From Kribbella amoyensis (lineage in GTDB: Bacteria; Actinomycetota; Actinomycetes; Propionibacteriales; Kribbellaceae), in contig NZ_VIVK01000001.1 of the NCBI RefSeq assembly GCF_007828865.1, positions 2,170,001 to 2,234,000 on the forward strand: 64,000 nt of DNA, written 5' to 3'. Numbering within the stretch: the first letter of the stretch is position 1; every line of letters starts with the position of its first letter. The notes beneath the pieces are model-generated. The model ran no database searches and was not told where the DNA came from. It saw only the letters and a list, made by a program, of their open reading frames with translations. The position numbers and the translations under genes are program-made. This document shows, piece by piece, positions 1 to 8,235 of the stretch.

Positions 1-106
1 GCTCGAGCTCTTCGTCTGCGGCGACAACCTACGCAAGGGCGCGGCCCTGAACACCGCCCAGATCGCCGAGGTCGTCGCCAAGGAGTTCAGCCCGGCCGCC
101 TCCTGA
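1..106 (+). CDS. asd: Aspartate-semialdehyde dehydrogenase, C-terminal end (partial)
   Basis: Only the last 34 codons are in the window; the frame opens at base 2 and stops at TGA 104-106. The tail contains [18 protein letters not shown], the conserved C-terminal signature of aspartate-semialdehyde dehydrogenase. The enzyme reduces L-aspartyl-4-phosphate with NADPH in the cytosol, at the branch to lysine/diaminopimelate, threonine and methionine. The catalytic cysteine and NADP-binding domain lie outside the window. A strong hairpin follows directly, so this gene ends its transcription unit. Confidence 0.9.
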   Translation, partial: LELFVCGDNLRKGAALNTAQIAEVVAKEFSPAAS

Positions 107-126
107 TCACCCAACCCCCGCGACCA

Positions 127-179
127 ACAAGCCGGGACCTTGAACAGGAAATAACCTGTCCGAGGTCCCGGCTTCTTGT
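127..179. terminator. Terminator between asd and the convergent regulator
   Basis: Perfect 12-bp arms (129-140 and 163-174, AAGCCGGGACCT and its complement) enclose a second small stem, ACAGG/CCTGT at 144-148 and 155-159. The structure lies between two convergent stop codons and could end transcription from both sides. Confidence 0.8.
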
Positions 180-204
180 CCCCCGAGGTTCCGGCAGGCT
201 GTGA

Positions 205-1197
205 TCAGAGCCAGTCCTCCCGGGCCGCGTGCAGTGCCAGTTGGAAGCGGGTGCTGGCACCGGTCCGGTTCATCAGGCGTTCCAGATAACGGAAGAACGT
301 GCGCCTGCTGATGCCCAACGTCCGCGCGATCGTGTCGTCCGCGGCCCCGGTCGCGAGCAGAGCCAGCAGCCGTCGTTCGATCGGTTCCAGCCGGTCGTCC
401 TCGGCGCCGACGGACGCGTGCAGCGGTAGGGCGTTGCGCCAGCACAGCTCAAACATGCCGATCAGCGCGGACAGCAGGCTGCTCGGCCGGATGATCAGCA
501 GGGACCGGTTCACGTCGGTGTCGCGCACCGACATCGACACGAACGCGATGGAGGTGTCGATGATGGTCAGCTTGGCCGGGACGTCGGGCAGGACGCGGGC
601 CTGCTCGCCGGCTTCGACGCAGGGCAGGATGTTCTCGGTCAGGTACCCGGGCACCTCGACCGACTCCGGCGAGTACACCACCCGGTAGGCGACCCCGCGT
701 TTGAGCTGCTCGATCTCCATCTGGTTCGGGCCGGCGCCGAGGTAGTACGGCGGGCTGTCGATGGCCTGGATCTCGCGCTGGGCGCTCTCCTTGATCTGGT
801 TGATCCGCTCGACGATCGCGGTCCCGGTGACCACCTCGATCAGGTGCGTGGTCGACTCGTTGTGCACGGTCCGGCGGAACTCGTCGTAGGCGTTGAGCAC
901 CTCGATCCGGGCCTGTTTCAGCTCGGACTCGCGACGCAGCGTGAGCGCCTCGAGCCCCGCGTCGGGCGGCACCGGCAGGTACCGGGAGTGGTCGGATCCG
1001 GATCGGCGGGCCAGCCCGGCCTGGACCAGGCCGGTGAGCGCCGTCTCGATCGGGGTGGTCCGGCCGGCGACCGCCTGGTCGAGCTCGGTGCTCGAGGACG
1101 GGCCGGTGCGGAGCAGGTACTGGTAGACGTTGATCTCGTCGTCGTTGAGGCCGAGCACGCGCAGGTGGGCGGCACGCTCCGTGTCGGTCGAACTCAT
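205..1197 (-). CDS. TrmB-like / LuxR-type transcriptional regulator
   Basis: A 330-residue DNA-binding regulator. Residues about 8-75 (LGLNDDEINVYQYLL) resemble the TrmB-type winged helix. The middle has the loose character of a TrmB-like sensor region. The C-terminal 60 residues (DDTIARTLGISRRTFFRYL) form a LuxR-type helix-turn-helix. The frame stays open upstream, but the ATG at 1197 is chosen because GGAGGGGAAG sits just before it. No enzyme gene is coupled to it, so the target is unknown. Such TrmB-LuxR fusions are common in actinobacteria; the ligand cannot be read from sequence. Confidence 0.75.
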   Translation of the reverse strand: MSSTDTERAAHLRVLGLNDDEINVYQYLLRTGPSSSTELDQAVAGRTTPIETALTGLVQAGLARRSGSDHSRYLPVPPDAGLEALTLRRESELKQARIEVLNAYDEFRRTVHNESTTHLIEVVTGTAIVERINQIKESAQREIQAIDSPPYYLGAGPNQMEIEQLKRGVAYRVVYSPESVEVPGYLTENILPCVEAGEQARVLPDVPAKLTIIDTSIAFVSMSVRDTDVNRSLLIIRPSSLLSALIGMFELCWRNALPLHASVGAEDDRLEPIERRLLALLATGAADDTIARTLGISRRTFFRYLERLMNRTGASTRFQLALHAAREDWL

Positions 1198-1592
1198 GTA
1201 CTTCCCCTCCCTCCCGGGGGCGGTCACCGTAGGCGACCGTCCGACCAGGGTAGAACGACCAGTGGTCCCCGGACCGCACCGTCCGTATCCCGGTGACCGC
1301 ATCGAGCGACAATTGTTGTCTTGTCAGCATTCTTGTGCCGTGTCACCATCTGGCCACCCCTTCCGCGCGGTCGTGAGCGAGAATTGAGGTCCAGCAGCCC
1401 GGCGACGGACCACCTGAGCGCCGCCGGGCTGCTGTTCCAATTCTGGCCAAAGTTGGCCGACCCGTCAGGCGAGCCCGTTTCGGTTGGGTCTCGATCCCGG
1501 CGCATCGGTGCCCTCGCACCTTAGTGCCATCACCGGCTGTGCCGGAGGGTGTACAAATCGTGCATCCGAGGCCGTTCGAGGAGGCGCCGCCC
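1198..1592. other. Gene-free region upstream of the regulator
   Basis: About 395 bases without a convincing gene. It holds an AT-richer palindromic patch (ACAATTGT, 1309-1316) that could be part of the regulator's promoter or operator, and the hairpin at 1392-1434. Nothing else is recognised. Confidence 0.5.
1392..1434. terminator. Strong isolated hairpin, probable orphan terminator
   Basis: Perfect 13-bp arms CAGCAGCCCGGCG (1392-1404) and its complement (1422-1434) with a 17-nt loop. No intact gene ends next to it. It may be left over from a lost gene or act as an attenuator before the decayed protease gene. Confidence 0.5.
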
Positions 1593-1973
1593 ATGCTTCG
1601 CTCCAGACCGCGCACTGCCCCTCGAACCCCGCGTGACGAGCGGGGTACCTCCGGCCTCCGCGCGATGACCGCCGCCCTGGTCATCGTGCCCACCCACTCG
1701 GCGAGTGCCCGGACCGCGTCCGCCCAAGGCGGTCCGAGCTCCCGAGAGGCCGGTGGGACCCGCGCGACGCGGGGTGAGGTTCCGTGGATGGTGAGGCTGT
1801 CCATGGGATGCGGCGGGACGACCGGTTCCGCTGCTCAGTCCGTACTGACCGCCCAGCACAGCACGGGTTCCACCGGCCACAGTCCAGCCGGCCGCATCCC
1901 TTCCGCTGCCGAGAAGCCCGCCGACAGGCCGGTCGCACGGCACAGCTCCAGGTACCGCGCGATCACCCTCTGA
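1593..1973 (+). pseudogene. Decayed trypsin-like serine protease (S1 family) remnant
   Basis: An ATG at 1593 follows a good ribosome-binding site (GAGGAGG), and the frame runs 126 residues. A weak signal-peptide-like stretch (MTAALVIVPTHSASA) is followed by GGTRATRGEVPWMVRLSMG and CGG..., then SVLTAQHSTGSTG. This matches the start of actinobacterial secreted trypsins, GG(T)RA-GEFPWMVRLSMGCGG followed by VLTAAHC around the catalytic histidine. After this the similarity is lost and the frame stops. The Asp and Ser parts of the triad and about half the usual 250-residue length are missing. I read it as a truncated, scrambled pseudogene; a short expressed peptide cannot be excluded. Confidence 0.6.
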
Positions 1974-1984
1974 CAAAGGGCCGG

Positions 1985-3967
1985 TCAGCCGCGGACGAGC
2001 CGGTACATCGTGGCGCCGCGGCCGAAGTAGATCGTGCCGTCGGTGCCCATCGTCCAGACGTCGTCCGCGTCGGTGACCAGCGTGTCCACCGCGCCGGTGG
2101 CCGGATCCACGCAGGCGATGGTGAAGCGGAAGTTGCCGCACAGCGAGCCGTCCGGCGCGAAGGCCAGGTGCACGCTGCGCCAGACGTGGTCCACGTTCCA
2201 GTCGAACGGCGTCACGTCGATGGTTCGCAGGACGGTCCGGGTGACCGGGTCGAACTCGAACAGTTTGCCGACCGTGCCTCCCCAGAGGTGGCCGTCGGGT
2301 CCCACGATCAGTCCGGTGATCGCCTTCTCGCCCGGGATCGGCACGCCCTCCCACACCTTCGTCCCCGTGGCCGGGTCGAAGGCGAACAGCTTCCCCTCGG
2401 TCTGCGTCGGCGTGGAACCCAGGCCGCCCCAGATCCCGGTACCGCCGTAGACGAGACCGTCGTACGTCGTGAGCGCGGTGACACTCTGGTCCGGGACGAC
2501 GTTGCGGTGGACCTCCTTGGCCCCGGTCGCGGGATCCACCAAGGTCAGGGCGCCACCGAGCTGCCCGTAGTCCGGGATCGTGCCCACCGCCAGCCGGTCA
2601 CCCGCACCCGCGATCGCGAACGGCCGGTCCTGGTGGTCCGACGTGAGCGCGGCGAACTCGCGCGGATTCGTCCCCCGCTGTACCGGTTTCGACGGGTCGA
2701 ACTCGAACAGGTGCGCGCCCGGGTAAACCCCCGCGTACAGCTTGTTGTTCCAGTTCCCGAAGCCTTCGACCTGACCGAGGACCGAGTTCTCCGAGATCGT
2801 GGCGGTCGCCGGGTCGTAGATGCTCATCCCGCCACTCGGATAGGAGCTCGCGTAGATCCGTCCGTCCGGGCCGGCGTGGATCGTCTGCAGTTGGGTCGGC
2901 CGTCCAGGCAGCTTCGTGCTCGCGACCTTGGACGCCCCGGTCCGCGGGTTGTAGTACGTGAGGTTGCCGCTGAAGTCCGCGGTCACCAGCGTCTTGCCCG
3001 GGTACGCGGGGTCGTCCACCGTGGCCCAGCCGAAGCCGCGGGCGGTGCCCATCCCGGTCCGCGTGGTCGGCCGGAGTTCGCCGGTGCGCAGGTTGTACGC
3101 GGTCAGCTTGCCGTCACCGGCGACGTAGTACACGTTGCCGTCCGGGTCGGCGGGGGACGCGTCGACGCCCTTGCCGGTGCCCAGATCAGCTTCCCAGGTG
3201 TCGCTGCCGAGGTCGTACACGAGCATCCGGTTCGCGTTCGCGGTCCGCGCGATCAGGTGACCGCGGGCCGCGTTCACGTCGTACACGAACGTCTCCGTCC
3301 GGTACTTCTCCGGCAGCGGGATCTCGCGGCGCGCCCCGGTCCGGATGTCCACCTCGGCCAGCTTCGCCACGGTGCCGAGTCCCACGTACACCTTGTCGCC
3401 CGCGACGGCGACGCTGCGCGCGTACTGCTCACCCGGCAGCACCTGGCCGTAGTCGCGGATCTTGCCGGTGTTGTGGTCGTACGAGTAGAGCTTGCCGCCC
3501 GGGTACGTCCCGACGAAGACTCGCCGCCCGTCCGTGGCCGCACGCCAGGCCGTGGTCTCGCCGGCGAGCGGGATGCCGAGGTCCTCGACGTGATCGGAGC
3601 CCGGGCGGTAGCGGAACAGCTTCGCGTCCGCCGGGATGTACGCCGTCCCGTCGTCGACCGCGACACCACCCCAGGACCCGCTCGCCCCGGGGAGTTCGTA
3701 GGTCGCCGTCACGGTCGCGGTCCCGGCGTCCACCACGCTCAGCGCACCGGGGTTGCCTCGGGCAACTATATAGGCATTGGAGCCACCGTCCGGCCGTGGC
3801 CCGAAGGCGGCGCCGTAGACGGCCAGGTTGTGCACCGGCTCGCCGATCTCGGTGATCGTGACGGCGTCCACCTCGGCTCCGGCCGGTGCCGGAACGGAAG
3901 CGGAACCCACGGCCAGGACCCCGATCAGGCCGGCAGCGGTGAACGTGCTCAACAGTCGTCGCGGCAT
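1985..3967 (-). CDS. Secreted beta-propeller (PQQ-like repeat) protein
   Basis: 660 residues with a Sec signal peptide (MPRRLL, hydrophobic core, cleavage after APAGA at about residue 31). The rest is a series of repeats of about 45 residues with blocks such as G(K)LYSYDHNTGKI, LFEFDPSKP, LFAFDPATGTKVWEG and LWGGTVGKLFEFDP, the alternating strand pattern of PQQ/WD40-like propellers. It is exported and likely binds a ligand or polymer; no catalytic residues are evident. The 12-bp palindrome 35 bp upstream of the start may control it. It is followed by a convergent remnant and preceded by a separate peptidase gene with its own terminator. Confidence 0.75.
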   Translation of the reverse strand: MPRRLLSTFTAAGLIGVLAVGSASVPAPAGAEVDAVTITEIGEPVHNLAVYGAAFGPRPDGGSNAYIVARGNPGALSVVDAGTATVTATYELPGASGSWGGVAVDDGTAYIPADAKLFRYRPGSDHVEDLGIPLAGETTAWRAATDGRRVFVGTYPGGKLYSYDHNTGKIRDYGQVLPGEQYARSVAVAGDKVYVGLGTVAKLAEVDIRTGARREIPLPEKYRTETFVYDVNAARGHLIARTANANRMLVYDLGSDTWEADLGTGKGVDASPADPDGNVYYVAGDGKLTAYNLRTGELRPTTRTGMGTARGFGWATVDDPAYPGKTLVTADFSGNLTYYNPRTGASKVASTKLPGRPTQLQTIHAGPDGRIYASSYPSGGMSIYDPATATISENSVLGQVEGFGNWNNKLYAGVYPGAHLFEFDPSKPVQRGTNPREFAALTSDHQDRPFAIAGAGDRLAVGTIPDYGQLGGALTLVDPATGAKEVHRNVVPDQSVTALTTYDGLVYGGTGIWGGLGSTPTQTEGKLFAFDPATGTKVWEGVPIPGEKAITGLIVGPDGHLWGGTVGKLFEFDPVTRTVLRTIDVTPFDWNVDHVWRSVHLAFAPDGSLCGNFRFTIACVDPATGAVDTLVTDADDVWTMGTDGTIYFGRGATMYRLVRG

Positions 3968-4001
3968 GGGGGCGGCTCCTTCGCGTCGATTTCGGCCCTA
4001 A

Positions 4002-4013
4002 CCGTAATTACGG
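4002..4013. promoter_or_regulatory. Palindromic operator candidate upstream of the propeller gene
   Basis: CCGTAATTACGG is a perfect 12-bp palindrome in otherwise GC-rich DNA, 35 bp before the start codon at 3967. Its AT-rich core and position suit a repressor operator over the promoter. The cognate regulator is not identified. Confidence 0.5.
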
Positions 4014-4060
4014 CGCGACCGCGGTGTCAACGGCTCGGACCCGACTTCTCCGAACAGGCC

Positions 4061-4093
4061 AAGGGCTCCGAGCCGGACCGACTCGGAGCCCTT
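4061..4093 (-). terminator. Terminator of the S15 peptidase gene
   Basis: Perfect 12-bp arms AAGGGCTCCGAG (4061-4072) and complement (4082-4093) with a 9-nt loop, immediately downstream of the peptidase stop at 4111 on the minus strand. Confidence 0.8.
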
Positions 4094-4110
4094 GCCGCGA
4101 AGCGCTGGGG

Positions 4111-6060
4111 TCAGCGGCTCGCTTCGACGAACTGGCGCATCAGCTCGGCCGGGTCGGACTCCGGCTCCGGCTGGGCGAGCGACGTCGCCTGGACCCGCGC
4201 CTCGGAGGTGTCCGGGGTGGCCAGGTCGGGCGCCGTGGTCAGCGGCAGGGTGAGCGACGACCGGGTCGGGTCGAGCGTCACCGTGGCGCCGGTGAACGGG
4301 ACGGACGGGTTGTCCGGTTCGACCGTGAGGACCAGGCCGAGCCGGTGACCGGCGGCGAACACCACGTCGTCGGCGTTGAGCTCGAAGCTGAGGTCGTACC
4401 ACTGGCCGGACTTCAGCGACTCCTTGCGCTCGAGCGACTTGTAGTGACCGATGTCGGCTAGCGTCCGGACCGCGACGGAGGCGTCCGAGACCGCGGTGTT
4501 GATCTGCGTCTCGGCGTAGCACCCGGTGTCGAGCGCGTTGCCGTCACCCCAGCAGACCCGGGTGTTCGGCACGTTGGTGACATCGCGGTACCGGGTCGCG
4601 GTGCCGTAGTCGAGCAGCCGCGCTTTGATGCCTGCGGCAACCTTGTTGACCTTGACCCGGACCGACACCTTGCCGGTCCCGGACATCCGCACCGCCTGCT
4701 GCAGGTCGTTGCTGAGGAACACGGCCCGGTCCGCCTTGGGCGTGGTCGGGTCCAGGACGGCGGTGTCCTCCGACGGCTCGCTGGTCCCGGTGAAGCTGAT
4801 CGGGTCGGACGAGGCCGCCGCGATCGACAGGTCCCCGGACTTCGCGCCGAGCGGCTTGCTGAGGTTCAGCTTGGTGCTGCGGACGCCGGTCGCGGGCCAG
4901 CGGGGCTCGTCCACGAAGGAGCCGTCCTCGCGCTGCACGGTGGCCTGCGGGGTCTGCATCACGCCGTTCTGCAGGCCCTGCAGCCAGTAGTCGAACCACG
5001 GGTGCAGCTTGTCCACCCACTCGTCGCGGAAGCTGAACCCGTCCAGGTGCACGCCCTGGTGCAGGAAGATCTTGCGCGGTACGTCCCGCTTGGCCAGCTC
5101 GTCCCACCACTCGCCGAAATGCCGGGTCTTCACGTTCTCGTCGCCGAGGCCGTGCACGACGTACACGCTGGACTTCACCTTGCTCGCGTCGAGCCGGTAG
5201 TTCCGCGGATCCCACCAGCGGCTGTAGCTGCCGGTGCGGGTGTCGGAGTCCTGCTCGATCTCGCCGGTGAGCTGCTCGCACCGGGGTGACGCGTCGTTGC
5301 TCACGTAGTCGTGCAGGAAGCCCATGTACTCGTCGTAGAAGGGCACCCCGAAGCCACGGGTGTAGTCGTACCAGCTGGAGATCGCCGCGATCGGAACGAT
5401 GGTCTCGAGGCCGCGGACACCGGTACTGGCGACCGAGTTCGCGATCGTGCCGTTCCAGGAGACGCCGATCATGCCGGCCTTGCCGGTGGACCAGTCGGCC
5501 TTCGCGCGCTGACCCGACGGGCTGTACCCGGGGACGCGGTTGTTCAGCCAGTCGATCACGGCCTTGGTGCCGAGCACCTCGAGGTCCGCGCCGACGTCGC
5601 TGCAGCCGGTCGAGCGGAACGTGCCGGGCATGTCGACGAACGCGACCGCGTAGCCGCGCGGCACGAAGTAGTTGTCCAGCCAGCTGCCGAAGACCTGCCG
5701 GGTGCCGTCGGTGTCGAAGTACGTCTTCGGGTCGCCGGCGTAGTACGGCGAGGCCTGGACGATGACCGGGACGTCGATCCCGGCCTGGTCGGCCTCGCCC
5801 GGCCGGACGATGTCCACGGTGACCCGGTCCTTGACGCCGTTCGCGTCCCCGTCGACGCCGGGGACCTCGACCTCGACGCGTTCGTGGATCGCGTTGTCGT
5901 AGTCGTACGCGGCGACGGTCTTCGTCCCCTGCACGAAGGGCTTGGCGGGCCCGGCGGTGGTGCTCGCGGTCGCGGTCAGCGACGCGGCGGAGGCCAGGAC
6001 GGTGGCGGCCAGAACGGCGGCGCCGGTACGGAATGCGGTTCTCGGTCGAGATCTGCGCAT
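4111..6060 (-). CDS. Secreted Xaa-Pro dipeptidyl-peptidase (S15 / CocE family)
   Basis: 649 residues, with the start at 6060 set by GGGGAGC before the ATG. Residues 1-35 form a signal peptide (arginine-rich start, AAVLAATVLASAASLTA). The alpha/beta-hydrolase domain carries the nucleophile elbow GVSWNGT (Ser201), Asp308 in HGLGDEN and a His near 334-338 (HQGVHLD). The C-terminal 200 residues are the PepX jelly-roll domain. Members cleave Xaa-Pro dipeptides from peptide N-termini, or esters in CocE types; the length and exported form fit Streptomyces-type X-prolyl dipeptidyl aminopeptidases. Monocistronic, with its own terminator. Confidence 0.88.
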   Translation of the reverse strand: MRRSRPRTAFRTGAAVLAATVLASAASLTATASTTAGPAKPFVQGTKTVAAYDYDNAIHERVEVEVPGVDGDANGVKDRVTVDIVRPGEADQAGIDVPVIVQASPYYAGDPKTYFDTDGTRQVFGSWLDNYFVPRGYAVAFVDMPGTFRSTGCSDVGADLEVLGTKAVIDWLNNRVPGYSPSGQRAKADWSTGKAGMIGVSWNGTIANSVASTGVRGLETIVPIAAISSWYDYTRGFGVPFYDEYMGFLHDYVSNDASPRCEQLTGEIEQDSDTRTGSYSRWWDPRNYRLDASKVKSSVYVVHGLGDENVKTRHFGEWWDELAKRDVPRKIFLHQGVHLDGFSFRDEWVDKLHPWFDYWLQGLQNGVMQTPQATVQREDGSFVDEPRWPATGVRSTKLNLSKPLGAKSGDLSIAAASSDPISFTGTSEPSEDTAVLDPTTPKADRAVFLSNDLQQAVRMSGTGKVSVRVKVNKVAAGIKARLLDYGTATRYRDVTNVPNTRVCWGDGNALDTGCYAETQINTAVSDASVAVRTLADIGHYKSLERKESLKSGQWYDLSFELNADDVVFAAGHRLGLVLTVEPDNPSVPFTGATVTLDPTRSSLTLPLTTAPDLATPDTSEARVQATSLAQPEPESDPAELMRQFVEASR

Positions 6061-6278
6061 GCGTTTCTGCTCCCCGGTGGGCGGTGGGTGGAGCACGTCG
6101 GCCCTCCCTCGACAGGGCCGTTGTGGTGAACGCACCTTATGCGGAACCGACAGCGATGTCAGCACGCATCTCACCCGGCCGATCACCTTCCGTGGAGATC
6201 ACGGGAAATACTTCGTCCGGCGGCAATCTTCAAACCCCGTTCATCTGCCTGTGCCGGGTTCCCCTCTAGCGTCGGGGC

Positions 6279-7331
6279 ATGACGATGACGCGACGCGCAC
6301 TGTTGGCGACTGGTGGACTTGGACTCGGCCTGGCGGCGGTGACCCCGGGAATCTCGGCGGCGGTGACGAGCCCACGGCGCCGGCCTCGGGTGCTGCTGGC
6401 GACGAACGAACCGTGGGGGACGTACCACGCGCAGCCGCTGCTGGCCGAGGCCGCGGGCCGGGGCTGGGAGTTGGTGCAGGTGGTCCCGGACCGGTCCCGC
6501 GTCACGCCCACCGATCCGGTCCAGGTGGCTACTCTCGCCGACGTCCCGCGCGCCGATCTGCTGGTCGTCAACGGTGCCGGGGACTGGCCGGCCGACGTGG
6601 CCGCGGCACTGCGCCGGTTGCCGCTGGCGGCGAGTTCGCTGGCCTACCTGCAGCCGGTGGAGGCGCCGCGGGCGAAGGAGTTCCGGGACAGGCTCGAACT
6701 GGCCACCGCCGCATCCCCTGCCGAGGCGGAGGTGTTCGCGGCGCACCTCGGACTCCGCCGACGCGTCCGGATGGTCGGCTCACCGCAGACCGACACCCTG
6801 CCTGTGCACCGGCCGCAGGACGGGCGCGTGCTCGTGCTGACCAGTGTGACCCGGCCCGACCCGACCGGCGGGGCGGCGCCCGGTACCCAACTGCTGCTCG
6901 ACGCCGCCGCCAAGTTGGAGGCGGCCGGCAAGCACATCGTGGTCGGCCTGCACCCGCGCGAGGACCGCACGCTGTGGGAGCGCTACGAGATCAGCCCGGT
7001 GCCGTCGGTCCAGGCATCGGCGACGGCGGAGTGCGCCGTCGGTATCCCGGGCACGGTGTTCCCGATCGTGGCGGCGGTCGGTGTGCCGTTGGTCGGATGC
7101 GTGGATCCGGCGCTGACGGTGCCGGACTACATTCTCGACGTCTGCTCGTCGACGATCGACGGACCGGACCAGGCCGTCGGGGCCGTCGGGAACGCTCGCC
7201 CGGCCCGCCGGGGCGCGGTCTTCGCTGCCGTCGGTCCGATCGGCGGTTCGGCCCGCCGGCTGTACTCCGCCTGGCACGCCGCGATCATCTCTGCCCGCCG
7301 CCCCTTCGCGGAGCCCGCTCAGGCCGCCTGA
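6279..7331 (+). CDS. Tat-exported protein of unknown function, weak GT-B/CDP-glycerol-transferase-like features
   Basis: 350 residues. The N-terminus MTMTRRALLATGGLGLGLAA is a twin-arginine signal. The mature part starts RPRVLLATNEPWGTYHAQPLL and has two Rossmann-like halves: an N-terminal block to about residue 165, then VLVLTSVTRPDP, HIVVGLHPRED and ATAECAVGIPGTVFPIVAAVG. The second half recalls the sugar-nucleotide half of GT-B or CDP-glycerol-transferase folds, where a conserved small-residue loop binds phosphate. Such enzymes are rarely exported, so the function is open. ATG 6279 or 6285 could start it. Its last 47 bases overlap the convergent NAD-kinase-like gene. Confidence 0.6.
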   Translation: MTMTRRALLATGGLGLGLAAVTPGISAAVTSPRRRPRVLLATNEPWGTYHAQPLLAEAAGRGWELVQVVPDRSRVTPTDPVQVATLADVPRADLLVVNGAGDWPADVAAALRRLPLAASSLAYLQPVEAPRAKEFRDRLELATAASPAEAEVFAAHLGLRRRVRMVGSPQTDTLPVHRPQDGRVLVLTSVTRPDPTGGAAPGTQLLLDAAAKLEAAGKHIVVGLHPREDRTLWERYEISPVPSVQASATAECAVGIPGTVFPIVAAVGVPLVGCVDPALTVPDYILDVCSSTIDGPDQAVGAVGNARPARRGAVFAAVGPIGGSARRLYSAWHAAIISARRPFAEPAQAA

Positions 7332-8235
7332 CGTCTTTGCCCTGGCGTCGCTCACGGGGCGCCCGCACCAGGCGGAGCTTGACGGCGGCGACGCCGATCT
7401 CGACGCGCTGGCCCCACCCGAGGGTCAGCGTGTCGCTCTCGATCCCGTCGCCGAAGACGACCAGATCGGCCTCGGCGGTGATCGCCAGCTGGTCGGTCGC
7501 GGTGAGCAGGCCCTCGGTGCAGTTGGTGCCGGTCGCGGGAGACGGCCACGCCTCCCGCACGAACCAGGACAGCGCCGCCTCGGTCGCGCCGGGCAGCCGC
7601 AGTCCGCTCTGCCGCTCCTGCCAGGCCGAGCGGCACCACCCCGTGGAACCCGTCCCGGTGCCGACCAGCAGACCGGACGAGGACTGGCGCTCCTCCTGCC
7701 CGTCCGGCGAGGCGAGCCGGTACCGCGCGGACTGGTGGGTCCGGTGCCCGACGAACACCTCGTTGAGCGCGATCAGCTGCTGCCCGTCGTCCACCCGGGC
7801 CGCGACCATCGTCCGCTCCTCGACGTCCCGGACCCGGAGCAGTTCGGCGACCGCGCCGGGGGCGTGCGGGACCAGGACGCCGGGGTTGCGGTCCGGCTCG
7901 GGATTCACGCCGATCACCGGCTGCCCGTCCAGGTACTTCGCGACGTTCGCGACCAGGCCGTCCTGGCCCACCGCCACCACCACGTCCTCCGGGCCGAACA
8001 CGAACCGGTCCAGGTCGTTGCGCTCGGCAACAGCTCGGCGCCAGTCCAGCGGGATCGCGGCCGACACCGCCGCCAGCGCGTCCTGCTGCGCCTGGTGCCG
8101 GGCGTCCAGCTCGGCCAGGTCCCGGCCCCGGCTGCGCAGGAAGAAGCCGGCCTGCTGGCGGGTGCCGTGCCGGGCGACCAGCTCGGACAGCTCGGTCGCC
8201 CGGTGCACCAGGACCGCCCGTGGGGGCAGGCTCAT
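7285..8235 (-). CDS. NAD-kinase-like protein
   Basis: 316 residues. The order of motifs follows ATP-NAD kinases: VVVAVGQDGLVANVAKYL in the place of the GGDGT loop, ALNEVFVGHR for the conserved NE motif, and GTGTGSTGW for the TPTGSTAY motif. The GGDG glycine pair is changed to GQDG, though the aspartate is kept. NAD kinases phosphorylate NAD to NADP; here the reaction is inferred and may be altered. The start overlaps the stop of the SPFH gene by ATGA (8232-8235), so the two are translationally coupled. The basic C-terminal tail overlaps the convergent upstream gene. Confidence 0.7.
   Translation of the reverse strand: MSLPPRAVLVHRATELSELVARHGTRQQAGFFLRSRGRDLAELDARHQAQQDALAAVSAAIPLDWRRAVAERNDLDRFVFGPEDVVVAVGQDGLVANVAKYLDGQPVIGVNPEPDRNPGVLVPHAPGAVAELLRVRDVEERTMVAARVDDGQQLIALNEVFVGHRTHQSARYRLASPDGQEERQSSSGLLVGTGTGSTGWCRSAWQERQSGLRLPGATEAALSWFVREAWPSPATGTNCTEGLLTATDQLAITAEADLVVFGDGIESDTLTLGWGQRVEIGVAAVKLRLVRAPRERRQGKDVRRPERAPRRGGGQR

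Noticed and set aside
1784..4348. Open frame of about 850 codons antisense to the propeller gene
   Set aside because: Crosses two terminator hairpins and several gene ends; composition typical of a shadow frame.
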